Positions 1-6,987 of a stretch of DNA of 9,074 nt are shown piece by piece. Position 1 is the stretch's first letter. The number at the start of each line of letters is the position of its first letter. Source of the DNA: Gammaproteobacteria bacterium. GTDB taxonomy: Bacteria > Pseudomonadota > Gammaproteobacteria > UBA9214. A program made the translations under genes and the position numbers. The stretch lies in the NCBI GenBank assembly GCA_029864225.1, contig JAOTTU010000076.1:1-9074 (forward strand), given 5' to 3'. The notes beneath the pieces are model-generated. The model was given only the letters and a program-made list of their open reading frames with translations, searched no databases and was not told where the DNA came from.

Positions 1-161
1 CCCGGCAGATAGAGGAGGCCATGCTGACCATGGACGAGGACCCGCGGGGCAAATCACTGCTGAATGCGCTGCGCTTCACGGGCATCGAAATGGCGCTCGA
101 CCAGGAATGGGATGAAATCGACGCCCTGCAGATGGAGACGCTCGGTCTCGAGGGTAAGTAG
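1..161 (+). CDS. C-terminal end of a PhnD-like periplasmic substrate-binding protein (5' partial)
   Basis: Only the last 52 codons are present, read in the frame starting at base 3 and ending in TAG at 159-161. The visible protein contains a segment like MDEDPRGKSLLNALRFTG, followed by a D-x-E-W-D-E-I-x-A-L stretch. This is the usual ending of PhnD-family (phosphate/phosphite/phosphonate ABC transporter) binding proteins, where a 'D-P-x-G-K-x-L-L' helix is followed by 'F-x-x-A-x-D-x-x-(Y/W)-D-x-I-R-x-L'. Such proteins are exported and bind small anions in the periplasm. The family call is by pattern memory on a short fragment, so the substrate is unknown. The gene stops 4 bases before the hybrid kinase ATG and is almost certainly cotranscribed with it. 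No permease or ATPase gene is visible, so the protein may act as the kinase's ligand receptor rather than in transport. Another binding-protein family is possible. Confidence 0.6.
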   Translation, partial: RQIEEAMLTMDEDPRGKSLLNALRFTGIEMALDQEWDEIDALQMETLGLEGK

Positions 162-165
162 CGAT

Positions 166-3100
166 ATGTCCTTCCGACTGAAAACCATCCTCGGTATCGC
201 GTTGATCGAGGCCGTACTGCTGTTCATCCTGGTGGCCAGCAGCATGAAATGGCTGGAAGACACCATTTTCAGCGACACATCGCAGCTCGCCGAAACCACC
301 ACCGGCCTGATAGCGCAAACCGCGGCGGATGCCGTGATCAGCACCGACCTGGCGACCCTGAATGAACTGGTGGAGGCTGCACTGGATATCCCCGGAGTGA
401 AATATGTACGTTTCGTGAACCCGGATGGCGTTGTGCTTTCACAGGGTGGCGATGCAGACAGCCTCGCCCGCCCCTTCGCTCCGGATAACGACATCAACAG
501 CATCGATGACGGCCTCTACGACCAGGCCGGTTATGTGGAAGTGAATGGCCACATCTTTGCCAGCATTGAACTGGGCCTGTCGACCGATCATATCCACAAA
601 CTGCTGAACGATGCACGGCAAAAGAGTACCGGTATCGCGCTGATCGAGATGATCCTGGTCGCCCTGTTTTCACTGATGCTCGGGACCTACCTGACCCGCC
701 AGTTGACGGGGCTGAGAACCGCGGCCGAGCGCGTCAAGACCGGCGATTATGGCTACCAGATACCCGTACAAGGCAGCGATGAACTCGCCGAGACGTCGAA
801 GGTATTCAACATCATGTCGGAGACTATCAGGAACGATATCGCACAGCGTGAAATCGTTCTGAATGCAGCTCTGGATTCGATTATCGGTATGGACGAAAAC
901 GGATTGATCACCGAGTTCAATCCGGCCGCCGAGCAGACCTTCGGCTATCGGCGTACAGAGGTCATAGGACAGAGGCTCTCTGAGAAAATCATTCCTCCCG
1001 AACTACGCGAGGCCCACGAGCAAGGGTTGCAGCGACTGCAACAGACGGGAGAAAGCCGGGTGCTCAACAGGCGCATCGAACTGACCGCGATGCGGGCAGA
1101 CGGCAGCACCTTTCCGGTTGAATTCGCACTCAGCGCCACGACAGTAAACAACAAACTGATCTTCATTGCCTATATACGCGATATCACCGAACGCCGGCAT
1201 GCCGAAGCGGACATGAGGCGTCTCAACATGGCCGTCAACGCGAGTCCGAGCGCGATCTACATCACTGACAGGGAGGGTCATATCGAGTACGCCAATCCGG
1301 CATTTACCCGCATCACGGGATGGGAGAAGCCGGATGTCCTGGGCAAAACACCCGCCATACTCAAAAGCGGGCTCATGGATGAGGAATTCTACCGGCAGAT
1401 CTGGTCAAAACTGAGAAACGGGGAGATCTGGACGGGTCGCATACTCAACCGGCGACACGGGACCGTAGAGATGCCCACAAAGGAAAGGCAGAACCTGCTA
1501 CCCGTCGATCTCTACTGGGCACAGTCAACCATCGCACCATTTCAAGACGCACAAGGCGTGATCTCCGGCTATGTTGCCATCCAGGATGACGTGACAGACC
1601 GGGTGGTACGCGCAGACATGGAACTGCTGGAAAGGAATATTACAGAAACCATCCTCAAGGTCTCGCGTTGTCTGCAAACTGAAGCGGCACTGATACATCG
1701 ACTGGATCTTTTACTGGCCGAGCTGACCAACTTGCCGCTGCTGATGACGGGAAAGGACGCGGCCATTTTCACCTGGAACGAAGACACGGGGTCGGTCGCA
1801 CTCGTTGCCTCGACCGGCAACGTAGACAAGGCCCACCTGCAGGGTATGGAGGAATTGCTATTCCTGACGGAGCATGACGTTGACCCGCGCCATATGCAGA
1901 TCCTGGGAGAGTGTGCTTACAGCGGCCCTGCCAGCGATCCCGGCGTGGCGCATGGTCATTACGTCGTACCGCTTGTCCATGCCGACAAGATACTGGGTAC
2001 TCTGCTGCTCTATACACGGGTGGATCCCTCCGACAACACCTTGCTGCTGGAAGGTATGAATAAACTGGGCGAAATCATCGGTTTTGCCATTGCCGACGAA
2101 AGCCTGCGCCGAAAACAGGAACATGCACGCCGGGTCGCGGAATCAGCCGCCAGGACAAAATCCGAGTTCCTCGCCAATATGAGCCATGAGATACGCACAC
2201 CCATGAACGGCATATTGGGAATGCTGAACCTGATATCCAGTTCGGAATTGAGCGCCGACCAGAAACGTTATACCCAGACCGCCTACAGTTCCGCGCAGAC
2301 CCTGCTCGCCGTACTGGACGAGATCCTGGACCTGTCCAAGCTCGAGTCGGGCAAGCTTGAACTCGAACACATACGCTTCGATATTCGCCAGACCGTCGAA
2401 GACGTGGCCGCCCTGATGGCGCAGGCGTCGTTTGAGAAGGGTGTGGAACTGGCAACCCATGTAGCCATGCGGGTGCCAGCCTGTGCAGTCGGCGATTCCC
2501 TGCGTATACGCCAGGTCCTGCTGAATCTCGTCGGTAATGCCGTGAAATTCACCAGCCAGGGCGAGATCAGGCTCAACGTGAATCTTGTGGGCCAGGCAAG
2601 TGGCCCGGCCCGGTTGCACTTCTCGGTATCCGACACCGGCATCGGCATGACGCCGGAGCAGCAGGCCGGCATATTCACCGCCTTTTCACAGGGCGATGGG
2701 TCAACCAGCCGCAACTACGGCGGAACCGGACTGGGGCTGACCATTTCAGACCGCCTCGTCAGACTCATGGGGGGTGAAATTCAGGTCGACAGTGAACCCG
2801 GCGCGGGCTCGACCTTTAATTTCGACCTTGAACTCGATATTCCCCCGCAACCGGCCTCGTACCGGGACACCGGCCTGTCAGGCTGCCGGGCCCTGCTGGT
2901 AAGCGACAGTCCTGCGGTCCGGCAAGTTGTCCCTGACTACCTCGCCGAGTGGGGTGTACGCACGGACACCATTACCTGCAGGGCGGCATCAGAGAACGGA
3001 GATGATGCATCTGCGGCAAACGATCCTGTTCATGACGTCATCCTCTACGATATCGGTTCAGACACAGCCAGCGGGGAGGTTGGCATCCCCGTATCAGTGG

Positions 3101-4095
3101 TCACGCCGGAACGGCATGACGTACCCGTCATTCTCCTCAAGCTACCCGGTGTTAAGTCATGGATTGCCGACGGAGCCCGGGGCTGCATCGATCTGCTGAA
3201 ACCGTTACGCCACGGCGAACTTCACGACGCACTGGCCACGGCACTCGGTAGCGGTGTGATTACCACCATGGCCGAAACCGATACACCGGCTGTTGCGGAT
3301 CTCTCTGGCGGGCGCGTCCTGCTGGTCGAGGACAACCCCATCAACCAGGAAGTCACCCGCGAAATGCTTGCCAAACTCGGATTGCTTGTCGCCGTCGCCG
3401 GTAACGGACATGAGGCAATTGCAATGGCACGGAACAGCCAATTTGACATTGTATTCATGGATTGCCAGATGCCGGAAATGGACGGCTACGAGGCCAGCCG
3501 AGAGATCCGTGCGCTGGAGCGCATCGCGGGGACCAGCCCGGGACTTGTCATCATTGCCCTCACCGCCAATGCCATGGACGGGGATCGCGAGATGTGCCTG
3601 GCAGCGGGCATGGATGACTACATGTCCAAACCGTTCACCGGTGATCAGCTGCGAAGCATGCTCGAAAAATGGCTGTCTACCGGTGCAAAATGCGTTACTG
3701 AAAACACGGCTGGCCCGGATACCGGGGTCATTCCGGAGCCCGCCAGCTCCGGTGTGATTGACATGGTAAAGATCAGGGACATCCGCGAGATCATGGGTAA
3801 ACGGTTCGGTGAGGTTATCGACAAATTTGTAGAGAACGGGATTGCCGACCTCGAAAGGCTCGAACGGGCAGCGGCCGAAAATGACATGGAAACGCTGACT
3901 GCCGTGGCCCACCACCTCAAGGGCAGCAGTGGAAATATCGGTGCGATGCGGTTAGCGGAACTGTCCGGCCAGCTGGAACAGCGTTCGCGCTCGCAGGATA
4001 TCACCAGCGCCAGTGAACAGGTACGCACACTTAATTCTGAATTCAGGGATATATCCACGACGCTCAGGGAGCTGCAGGACCTCCGGGGCGAATAA
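166..4095 (+). CDS. Membrane hybrid sensor histidine kinase (HAMP-PAS-PAS-GAF-HisKA-HATPase-REC-REC-HPt)
   Basis: A tripartite phosphorelay kinase of 1309 residues with BarA/GacS-like logic. I chose the ATG at 166 (MSFRLKT) because it directly precedes TM1. The longer open frame from 64 adds basic residues overlapping the upstream gene in another frame. TM1 spans ~8-26. A ~127-residue periplasmic domain of no recognised family (perhaps Cache/PDC-like) precedes TM2 at ~155-176. HAMP is ~177-229, PAS1 ~231-345 and PAS2 ~353-479. PAS2 carries roughly 12 extra residues between NRR and LYW. A GAF-like region spans ~500-645. HisKA has H674 in the motif SHEIRTPMNG. HATPase shows N791 (N box), D823-x-G-x-G (G1) and G852-G-x-G-L-G (G2). 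REC1 (~906-1027) is eroded: VSDS replaces the acidic pair and no MP follows D962, although K1012 remains. REC2 (~1049-1170) is complete, with E1055/D1056, D1099, T1133 and K1155. HPt (~1200-1305) has H1249 in AHHLKGSS. The expected flow is H674 to D1099 to H1249 to the receiver of the next gene, which starts one base after this stop. Confidence 0.95.
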   Translation: MSFRLKTILGIALIEAVLLFILVASSMKWLEDTIFSDTSQLAETTTGLIAQTAADAVISTDLATLNELVEAALDIPGVKYVRFVNPDGVVLSQGGDADSLARPFAPDNDINSIDDGLYDQAGYVEVNGHIFASIELGLSTDHIHKLLNDARQKSTGIALIEMILVALFSLMLGTYLTRQLTGLRTAAERVKTGDYGYQIPVQGSDELAETSKVFNIMSETIRNDIAQREIVLNAALDSIIGMDENGLITEFNPAAEQTFGYRRTEVIGQRLSEKIIPPELREAHEQGLQRLQQTGESRVLNRRIELTAMRADGSTFPVEFALSATTVNNKLIFIAYIRDITERRHAEADMRRLNMAVNASPSAIYITDREGHIEYANPAFTRITGWEKPDVLGKTPAILKSGLMDEEFYRQIWSKLRNGEIWTGRILNRRHGTVEMPTKERQNLLPVDLYWAQSTIAPFQDAQGVISGYVAIQDDVTDRVVRADMELLERNITETILKVSRCLQTEAALIHRLDLLLAELTNLPLLMTGKDAAIFTWNEDTGSVALVASTGNVDKAHLQGMEELLFLTEHDVDPRHMQILGECAYSGPASDPGVAHGHYVVPLVHADKILGTLLLYTRVDPSDNTLLLEGMNKLGEIIGFAIADESLRRKQEHARRVAESAARTKSEFLANMSHEIRTPMNGILGMLNLISSSELSADQKRYTQTAYSSAQTLLAVLDEILDLSKLESGKLELEHIRFDIRQTVEDVAALMAQASFEKGVELATHVAMRVPACAVGDSLRIRQVLLNLVGNAVKFTSQGEIRLNVNLVGQASGPARLHFSVSDTGIGMTPEQQAGIFTAFSQGDGSTSRNYGGTGLGLTISDRLVRLMGGEIQVDSEPGAGSTFNFDLELDIPPQPASYRDTGLSGCRALLVSDSPAVRQVVPDYLAEWGVRTDTITCRAASENGDDASAANDPVHDVILYDIGSDTASGEVGIPVSVVTPERHDVPVILLKLPGVKSWIADGARGCIDLLKPLRHGELHDALATALGSGVITTMAETDTPAVADLSGGRVLLVEDNPINQEVTREMLAKLGLLVAVAGNGHEAIAMARNSQFDIVFMDCQMPEMDGYEASREIRALERIAGTSPGLVIIALTANAMDGDREMCLAAGMDDYMSKPFTGDQLRSMLEKWLSTGAKCVTENTAGPDTGVIPEPASSGVIDMVKIRDIREIMGKRFGEVIDKFVENGIADLERLERAAAENDMETLTAVAHHLKGSSGNIGAMRLAELSGQLEQRSRSQDITSASEQVRTLNSEFRDISTTLRELQDLRGE
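193..648 (+). repeat. Pair of 18-bp near-identical segments opening both kinase transmembrane helices
   Basis: Bases 193-210 and 631-648 match at 17 of 18 positions; the only difference is T202 versus C640. Both are in frame and encode GIALIE at residues 10-15 and 156-161, each at the start of a transmembrane helix. An acidic residue inside a membrane segment is unusual, and its presence at the same depth in both helices suggests the two pack together. It could instead be convergence or a trace of a small duplication. Confidence 0.6.
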
Positions 4096-4096
4096 G

Positions 4097-6211
4097 ATGG
4101 ATCATACCGACCATACAACACGTGAAAAGCCGTTGATCCTGATTGCGGACGATGACGATGCAACCCGCATGCTGCTGAAGCAGGCCCTGGATAACGAGGG
4201 CTACATGATCATAGAGGCCGAAGACGGTATAGAGGCAGTCAACCTGTATACAGCACACAAGCCTGACATGGTGATACTCGATGTCATGATGCCGGGAATG
4301 TCCGGTTTTGATGCCTGCAGAAATATGCGCGAGTCCGACAACAGCGCGCACCTGCCGATCCTGATGCTGACATCGCTGGATGACATCAACTCTATCGATG
4401 CCGCATTCGAGGCCGGTGCTACCGACTTCACTACCAAACCGATCAACTGGAGACTCATCAGGCAGCGCATAAACTACGCGCTGCGTGCCTACAAAAACGA
4501 TCAGGAACTGCAAACCAATCAGCTGCGTCTGAGCCACGCACTCGAGGTCGCCAGCCTCGGCCACTGGGACTGGGATCTCAAAACCAACGAGTTACGCTGG
4601 TCCGAGCATATCAACGCGATCTTCGGCCTCAAGCCGGAACTCAATCAGGGCAGTTTCGAATCCTTCCTGGGCAGGGTACACCCGGAGGACCGGGGTCTTG
4701 TGACACATGCAGTTGAACGTGCACTGAAGTCCACGGAAAGTTACAGCATCGACCACCGCATCATTCGCCTCGACGGACAGGAGCGGATACTGCATGAACA
4801 TGCCGAGGTCATCCAGGACAAGCTCGGCAGGCCTGTGCGCATGATCGGCATGGCCCAGGACATTACCGAACGCATACGCGCAGAGGAAACCATCAGGCGC
4901 CACGTCTATTACAATGACCTCACCGGCCTCCCCAACCGCCGCCTGTTTAACGAGCGCATGCAGCATGCACATGAGATTGCCAACCGGGAGGAACAGCATT
5001 TTGCCGTGATCCTACTGGACCTCGACCGCCTCAAGGTGATCAATGACACACACGGGTATGGAACGGGCGATTTTCTGCTGAAGGCCATTGGCAACCGCTT
5101 GCAGGAAACAGTCAGGAGCCAGGACACCGTCGCGATGCTCGGAAGTGACGAATTTGCGATCCTGGTCGAGGGTATCGAGAATCCGGAAAACATCAATACC
5201 ATGTGTATAGATCTGCTGCAGGCCGTTTCGCGCGAATGCGTCATCAACGGCCAGGGTTTCTACATTACGGCGAGCATGGGCATCACCCTGTACCCGGATG
5301 ACAACACGTCCCACAAGAACTTCCTGCAACATGCCGAGTCCGCGATGTATGCGGCCAAGGAAAACGGCGGCAACCAGTTCTGCTTCTATAACAAGGACAT
5401 CAACACCAGGGCACAGCAGCGCCTGCAGGTCGACATGGCGCTGCACGAGGCCGTCAAGCACCGCGAACTAGAGGTGTATTACCAGCCGCAGATAGACGTG
5501 GACAGCGGACGCATCATCGGCATGGAGGCCCTGACCCGGTGGAACAACCAGAAACTGGGCGCCGTTTCACCCGCCGAATTCATTCCGGCCGCGGAAAACA
5601 ACGGCCTGATCATCCCCATGGGCGAATGGGTGCTGCGTACGGCCTGTGAACAGGCGGCAAAATGGCATCGCGACGGCTATAGCGACCTGCGCATGAGCGT
5701 CAACCTGTCACCGCGCCAGTTCCAGTGCAAGAACCTGCCCGAATACATCGAAAATGTCCTGGATGAAACAGGACTGGATCCCCGTCGCCTGGAACTGGAG
5801 ATCACTGAGAGCTGCACCATCAGCGATCACGAGGCAGGTATCAAAATACTGGAGCGGCTCAAGGCACTCGGTATCCGCGTTTCCATCGACGATTTCGGCA
5901 CCGGGTATTCGTCCCTGAGCTATCTGCATAAACTGCCCATCGACGCCGTCAAGATCGACCGGGCCTTTGTGACCTGCATCGGGGAAAACGGTGAAAACGG
6001 TGTCATCGCCCGCACCATTATCACCATGGCGCACAGCCTCGGCCTGAGCGTCATCGCCGAGGGCATAGAGGAACCGCATCACCTCGAGTTCCTGAGGCAG
6101 GAAGGCTGCAACGAGGCGCAGGGCTTCCTGGTCAGCCGGCCCGTCAACGTCGGTGAAATTGACCAGCTGCTGGAGCTCTCGCTGAAAACCCCCGTCGCCG
6201 TAGTGCGCTAG
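4097..6211 (+). CDS. Response regulator with REC-PAS-GGDEF(GSDEF)-EAL domains, C-di-GMP turnover
   Basis: A cytoplasmic output protein of 704 residues predicted to make or break C-di-GMP. The start is the ATG at 4097, one base after the kinase stop, because the receiver begins at once (KPLILIADDDD). The longer frame from 4013 lies inside the kinase HPt. REC (~11-135) has D18/D19, phospho-acceptor D62 (ILDVMMPGMSG), T92 and K114. A PAS of the PAS_3 type spans ~144-262 and ends in DITER. The GGDEF domain (~268-431) begins HVYYNDLTGLPNRR. Its signature is GSDEF (349-353) instead of GGDEF, yet an inhibitory-site R340-x-x-D343 lies exactly five residues upstream. The EAL domain (~440-695) looks intact: E477-A-L, N536, E568, D598-D599, K619, E655, E658 and Q675. 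Phosphodiesterase activity is therefore well supported, while cyclase activity is uncertain. There is no transmembrane helix. The Shine-Dalgarno is weak, so translation probably depends on coupling to the kinase gene, whose HPt is the likely phosphodonor. Confidence 0.95.
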   Translation: MDHTDHTTREKPLILIADDDDATRMLLKQALDNEGYMIIEAEDGIEAVNLYTAHKPDMVILDVMMPGMSGFDACRNMRESDNSAHLPILMLTSLDDINSIDAAFEAGATDFTTKPINWRLIRQRINYALRAYKNDQELQTNQLRLSHALEVASLGHWDWDLKTNELRWSEHINAIFGLKPELNQGSFESFLGRVHPEDRGLVTHAVERALKSTESYSIDHRIIRLDGQERILHEHAEVIQDKLGRPVRMIGMAQDITERIRAEETIRRHVYYNDLTGLPNRRLFNERMQHAHEIANREEQHFAVILLDLDRLKVINDTHGYGTGDFLLKAIGNRLQETVRSQDTVAMLGSDEFAILVEGIENPENINTMCIDLLQAVSRECVINGQGFYITASMGITLYPDDNTSHKNFLQHAESAMYAAKENGGNQFCFYNKDINTRAQQRLQVDMALHEAVKHRELEVYYQPQIDVDSGRIIGMEALTRWNNQKLGAVSPAEFIPAAENNGLIIPMGEWVLRTACEQAAKWHRDGYSDLRMSVNLSPRQFQCKNLPEYIENVLDETGLDPRRLELEITESCTISDHEAGIKILERLKALGIRVSIDDFGTGYSSLSYLHKLPIDAVKIDRAFVTCIGENGENGVIARTIITMAHSLGLSVIAEGIEEPHHLEFLRQEGCNEAQGFLVSRPVNVGEIDQLLELSLKTPVAVVR

Positions 6212-6221
6212 CACCCTTAGC

Positions 6222-6240
6222 AGGGGTCAGTACCCTTTTT
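6222..6240 (+). terminator. Possible rho-independent terminator at the convergent junction
   Basis: AGGGGT (6222-6227) can pair with ACCCTT (6232-6237) around a CAGT loop, with one G-U pair, and the T-run continues to 6240. It lies 11 bases past the EAL gene stop, the expected place for a plus-strand terminator. The stem is short, and the same bases contain the stop codon of the convergent rhombosortase gene. They also resemble a GGGTACTGACCCC-type box that I associate with RAYT transposase neighbourhoods, so termination may be incidental. Confidence 0.35.
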
Positions 6241-6337
6241 CCGAGGTCTTCGGCGGTCTTCTGCGACGAATCTGGCCGACCCTGCATTGCAAGGTCCGCT
6301 CAATCTGCTTTCTGTATGAGGCATCGCCTTGCGGCGT
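6227..6337 (-). mobile_element. Probable remnant of a REP-associated tyrosine transposase (Y1/RAYT) C-terminus, fused to the rhombosortase
   Basis: Rhombosortase residues ~217-252 read TPQGDASYRKQIERTL, then a short stretch, then RRRRPPKTSEKGY. Many Y1/RAYT transposases end with an 'LG-(N/D)-x-x-(F/Y)-(R/K)-x-x-I-E-x-x-L-x-x-(R)-V' helix followed by a basic 'GRP-x-K' tail. The order and spacing fit that pattern, and the sequence has nothing of a rhomboid about it. Bases just past the stop read GGGTACTGACCCC on this strand, a box I recall near such genes. No catalytic HUH motif or N-terminal transposase sequence is present, so only the 3' end survives. The assignment rests on remembered family patterns and needs a search. 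Confidence 0.45.
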
Positions 6338-6985
6338 TCCCGTCTGTACCGGCGACCGGATGCTTGCCCCCTCAGCTAGCTTGCAGGTTGCGTAAGCTGC
6401 TTCCGTAGTACGGATCCCCCAGCCCAATACCAAACCACACAGAAATCCCGCTGCATGAACCATTGGCACACTGGGCCAGGCTGTCTCGGTCAGGAGGGCC
6501 TGACCGGTATTGATCTCAACGATGATTTTCACAGCCGCACCCACACCCGTCAGCAGGACCAGGGGATGCCGCTGTTCACGCCAAAGCTGCAGGAGACCCA
6601 CGATCAACAGGCTGTTCAAAATACCGGACAGTCCACAGTAGTAGCGCAGCAGGGGCTCACCCCACCACAACCAGGCATCGACACCGATGGTGCCGATCAT
6701 CAAGGCCAATGGCAGGCGCCACTGCAACCGCATCTCGAACAGCGCCCCGAGCAGCAGCAGTGCGGTGATATCCCAGCCGGCATGCGCCAGATCGCTGTGC
6801 ACCCAATGTCCGGTGATCAGTCGCCACCACTCACCCTGAGCAATCGCTGCCCGGTCGAACACCCAGGCCTCGGGCACTGCCCCGAGGATCAGGTAAGCAG
6901 CCACGGCTCCCGTACCCAGCAGGAAGGAACGCCATGGCAGCGTGATGCCACCATGGCGTACTTCAGGTTGGAAAACTGCATCCAT
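6227..6985 (-). CDS. rrtA: Rhombosortase-type rhomboid intramembrane serine protease
   Basis: A 252-residue inner-membrane protease predicted to cleave the GlyGly-CTERM tail of exported proteins. The start is the ATG at 6985-6983, which overlaps the stop of the preceding gene as TAATG; an upstream in-frame ATG at 7027 lies inside that gene. About six hydrophobic segments are visible (~21-37, 71-87, 91-107, 117-133, 141-157, 174-190). The nucleophile is S120 in CGLSGILN and the paired base is H177 in VHAAGFLCG, fitting the Ser-His dyad of rhomboids. The region GHWVHSDLAHAGWD (59-72) corresponds to the rhomboid H-x4-H-x3-N motif but has Asp (D72) where Asn is usual. There is no extra N-terminal cytoplasmic domain like that of GlpG. 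The adjacent gene encodes a GlyGly-CTERM protein, which strongly favours rhombosortase over a general rhomboid. The hydrophilic tail beyond ~200 is longer than I expect for the family, and its last ~37 residues resemble a transposase C-terminus. Confidence 0.88.
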   Translation of the reverse strand: MDAVFQPEVRHGGITLPWRSFLLGTGAVAAYLILGAVPEAWVFDRAAIAQGEWWRLITGHWVHSDLAHAGWDITALLLLGALFEMRLQWRLPLALMIGTIGVDAWLWWGEPLLRYYCGLSGILNSLLIVGLLQLWREQRHPLVLLTGVGAAVKIIVEINTGQALLTETAWPSVPMVHAAGFLCGLVLGWGIRTTEAAYATCKLAEGASIRSPVQTGTPQGDASYRKQIERTLQCRVGQIRRRRPPKTSEKGY

Positions 6986-6987
6986 TA
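6983..6987 (-). promoter_or_regulatory. TAATG stop-start overlap coupling the VIT-vWA gene to the rhombosortase gene
   Basis: On the minus strand the stop codon TAA (6987-6985) shares its last A with the ATG (6985-6983) of the rhombosortase. A purine-rich AGGCGGA lies about 13 bases upstream within the preceding gene. Such overlaps normally mean translational re-initiation and matched expression of the two proteins. Confidence 0.8.

Noticed and set aside
64..165. Longer N-terminus for the hybrid kinase from an ATG at 64
   Set aside because: It overlaps the upstream coding sequence in a different frame, is Arg/Ser-rich without domain character, and would put 34 residues before a normal TM1 start at 166.
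3205..3915. Minus-strand open frame of 236 codons opposite the kinase REC2-HPt region
   Set aside because: The opposite strand carries unmistakable receiver and HPt motifs. The minus translation shows no recognisable domain and reads as a shadow of GC-rich coding bias.
4013..4096. Longer start for the response regulator at 4013
   Set aside because: These codons lie inside the kinase HPt in another frame. The ATG at 4097 immediately precedes the receiver domain.
5984..6001. Tandem 9-bp repeat (gaaaacggt twice) encoding ENGENG in the EAL domain
   Set aside because: Only two units, in a loop region that varies in length between EAL proteins; it is not evidence of a functional repeat.
5708..6214. 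Minus-strand open frame of 168 codons opposite the EAL domain
   Set aside because: The plus strand encodes the conserved EAL catalytic residues throughout this interval, so this is a shadow.
6327..6338. Small inverted repeat CGCC-TTGC-GGCG as a possible REP hairpin
   Set aside because: A four-base stem is expected by chance in GC-rich DNA and no second copy was noticed.
6227..6985. GlpG-like housekeeping rhomboid as an alternative for the protease
   Set aside because: It lacks the N-terminal cytoplasmic domain of GlpG and is coupled to a GlyGly-CTERM target gene, which fits rhombosortase better.
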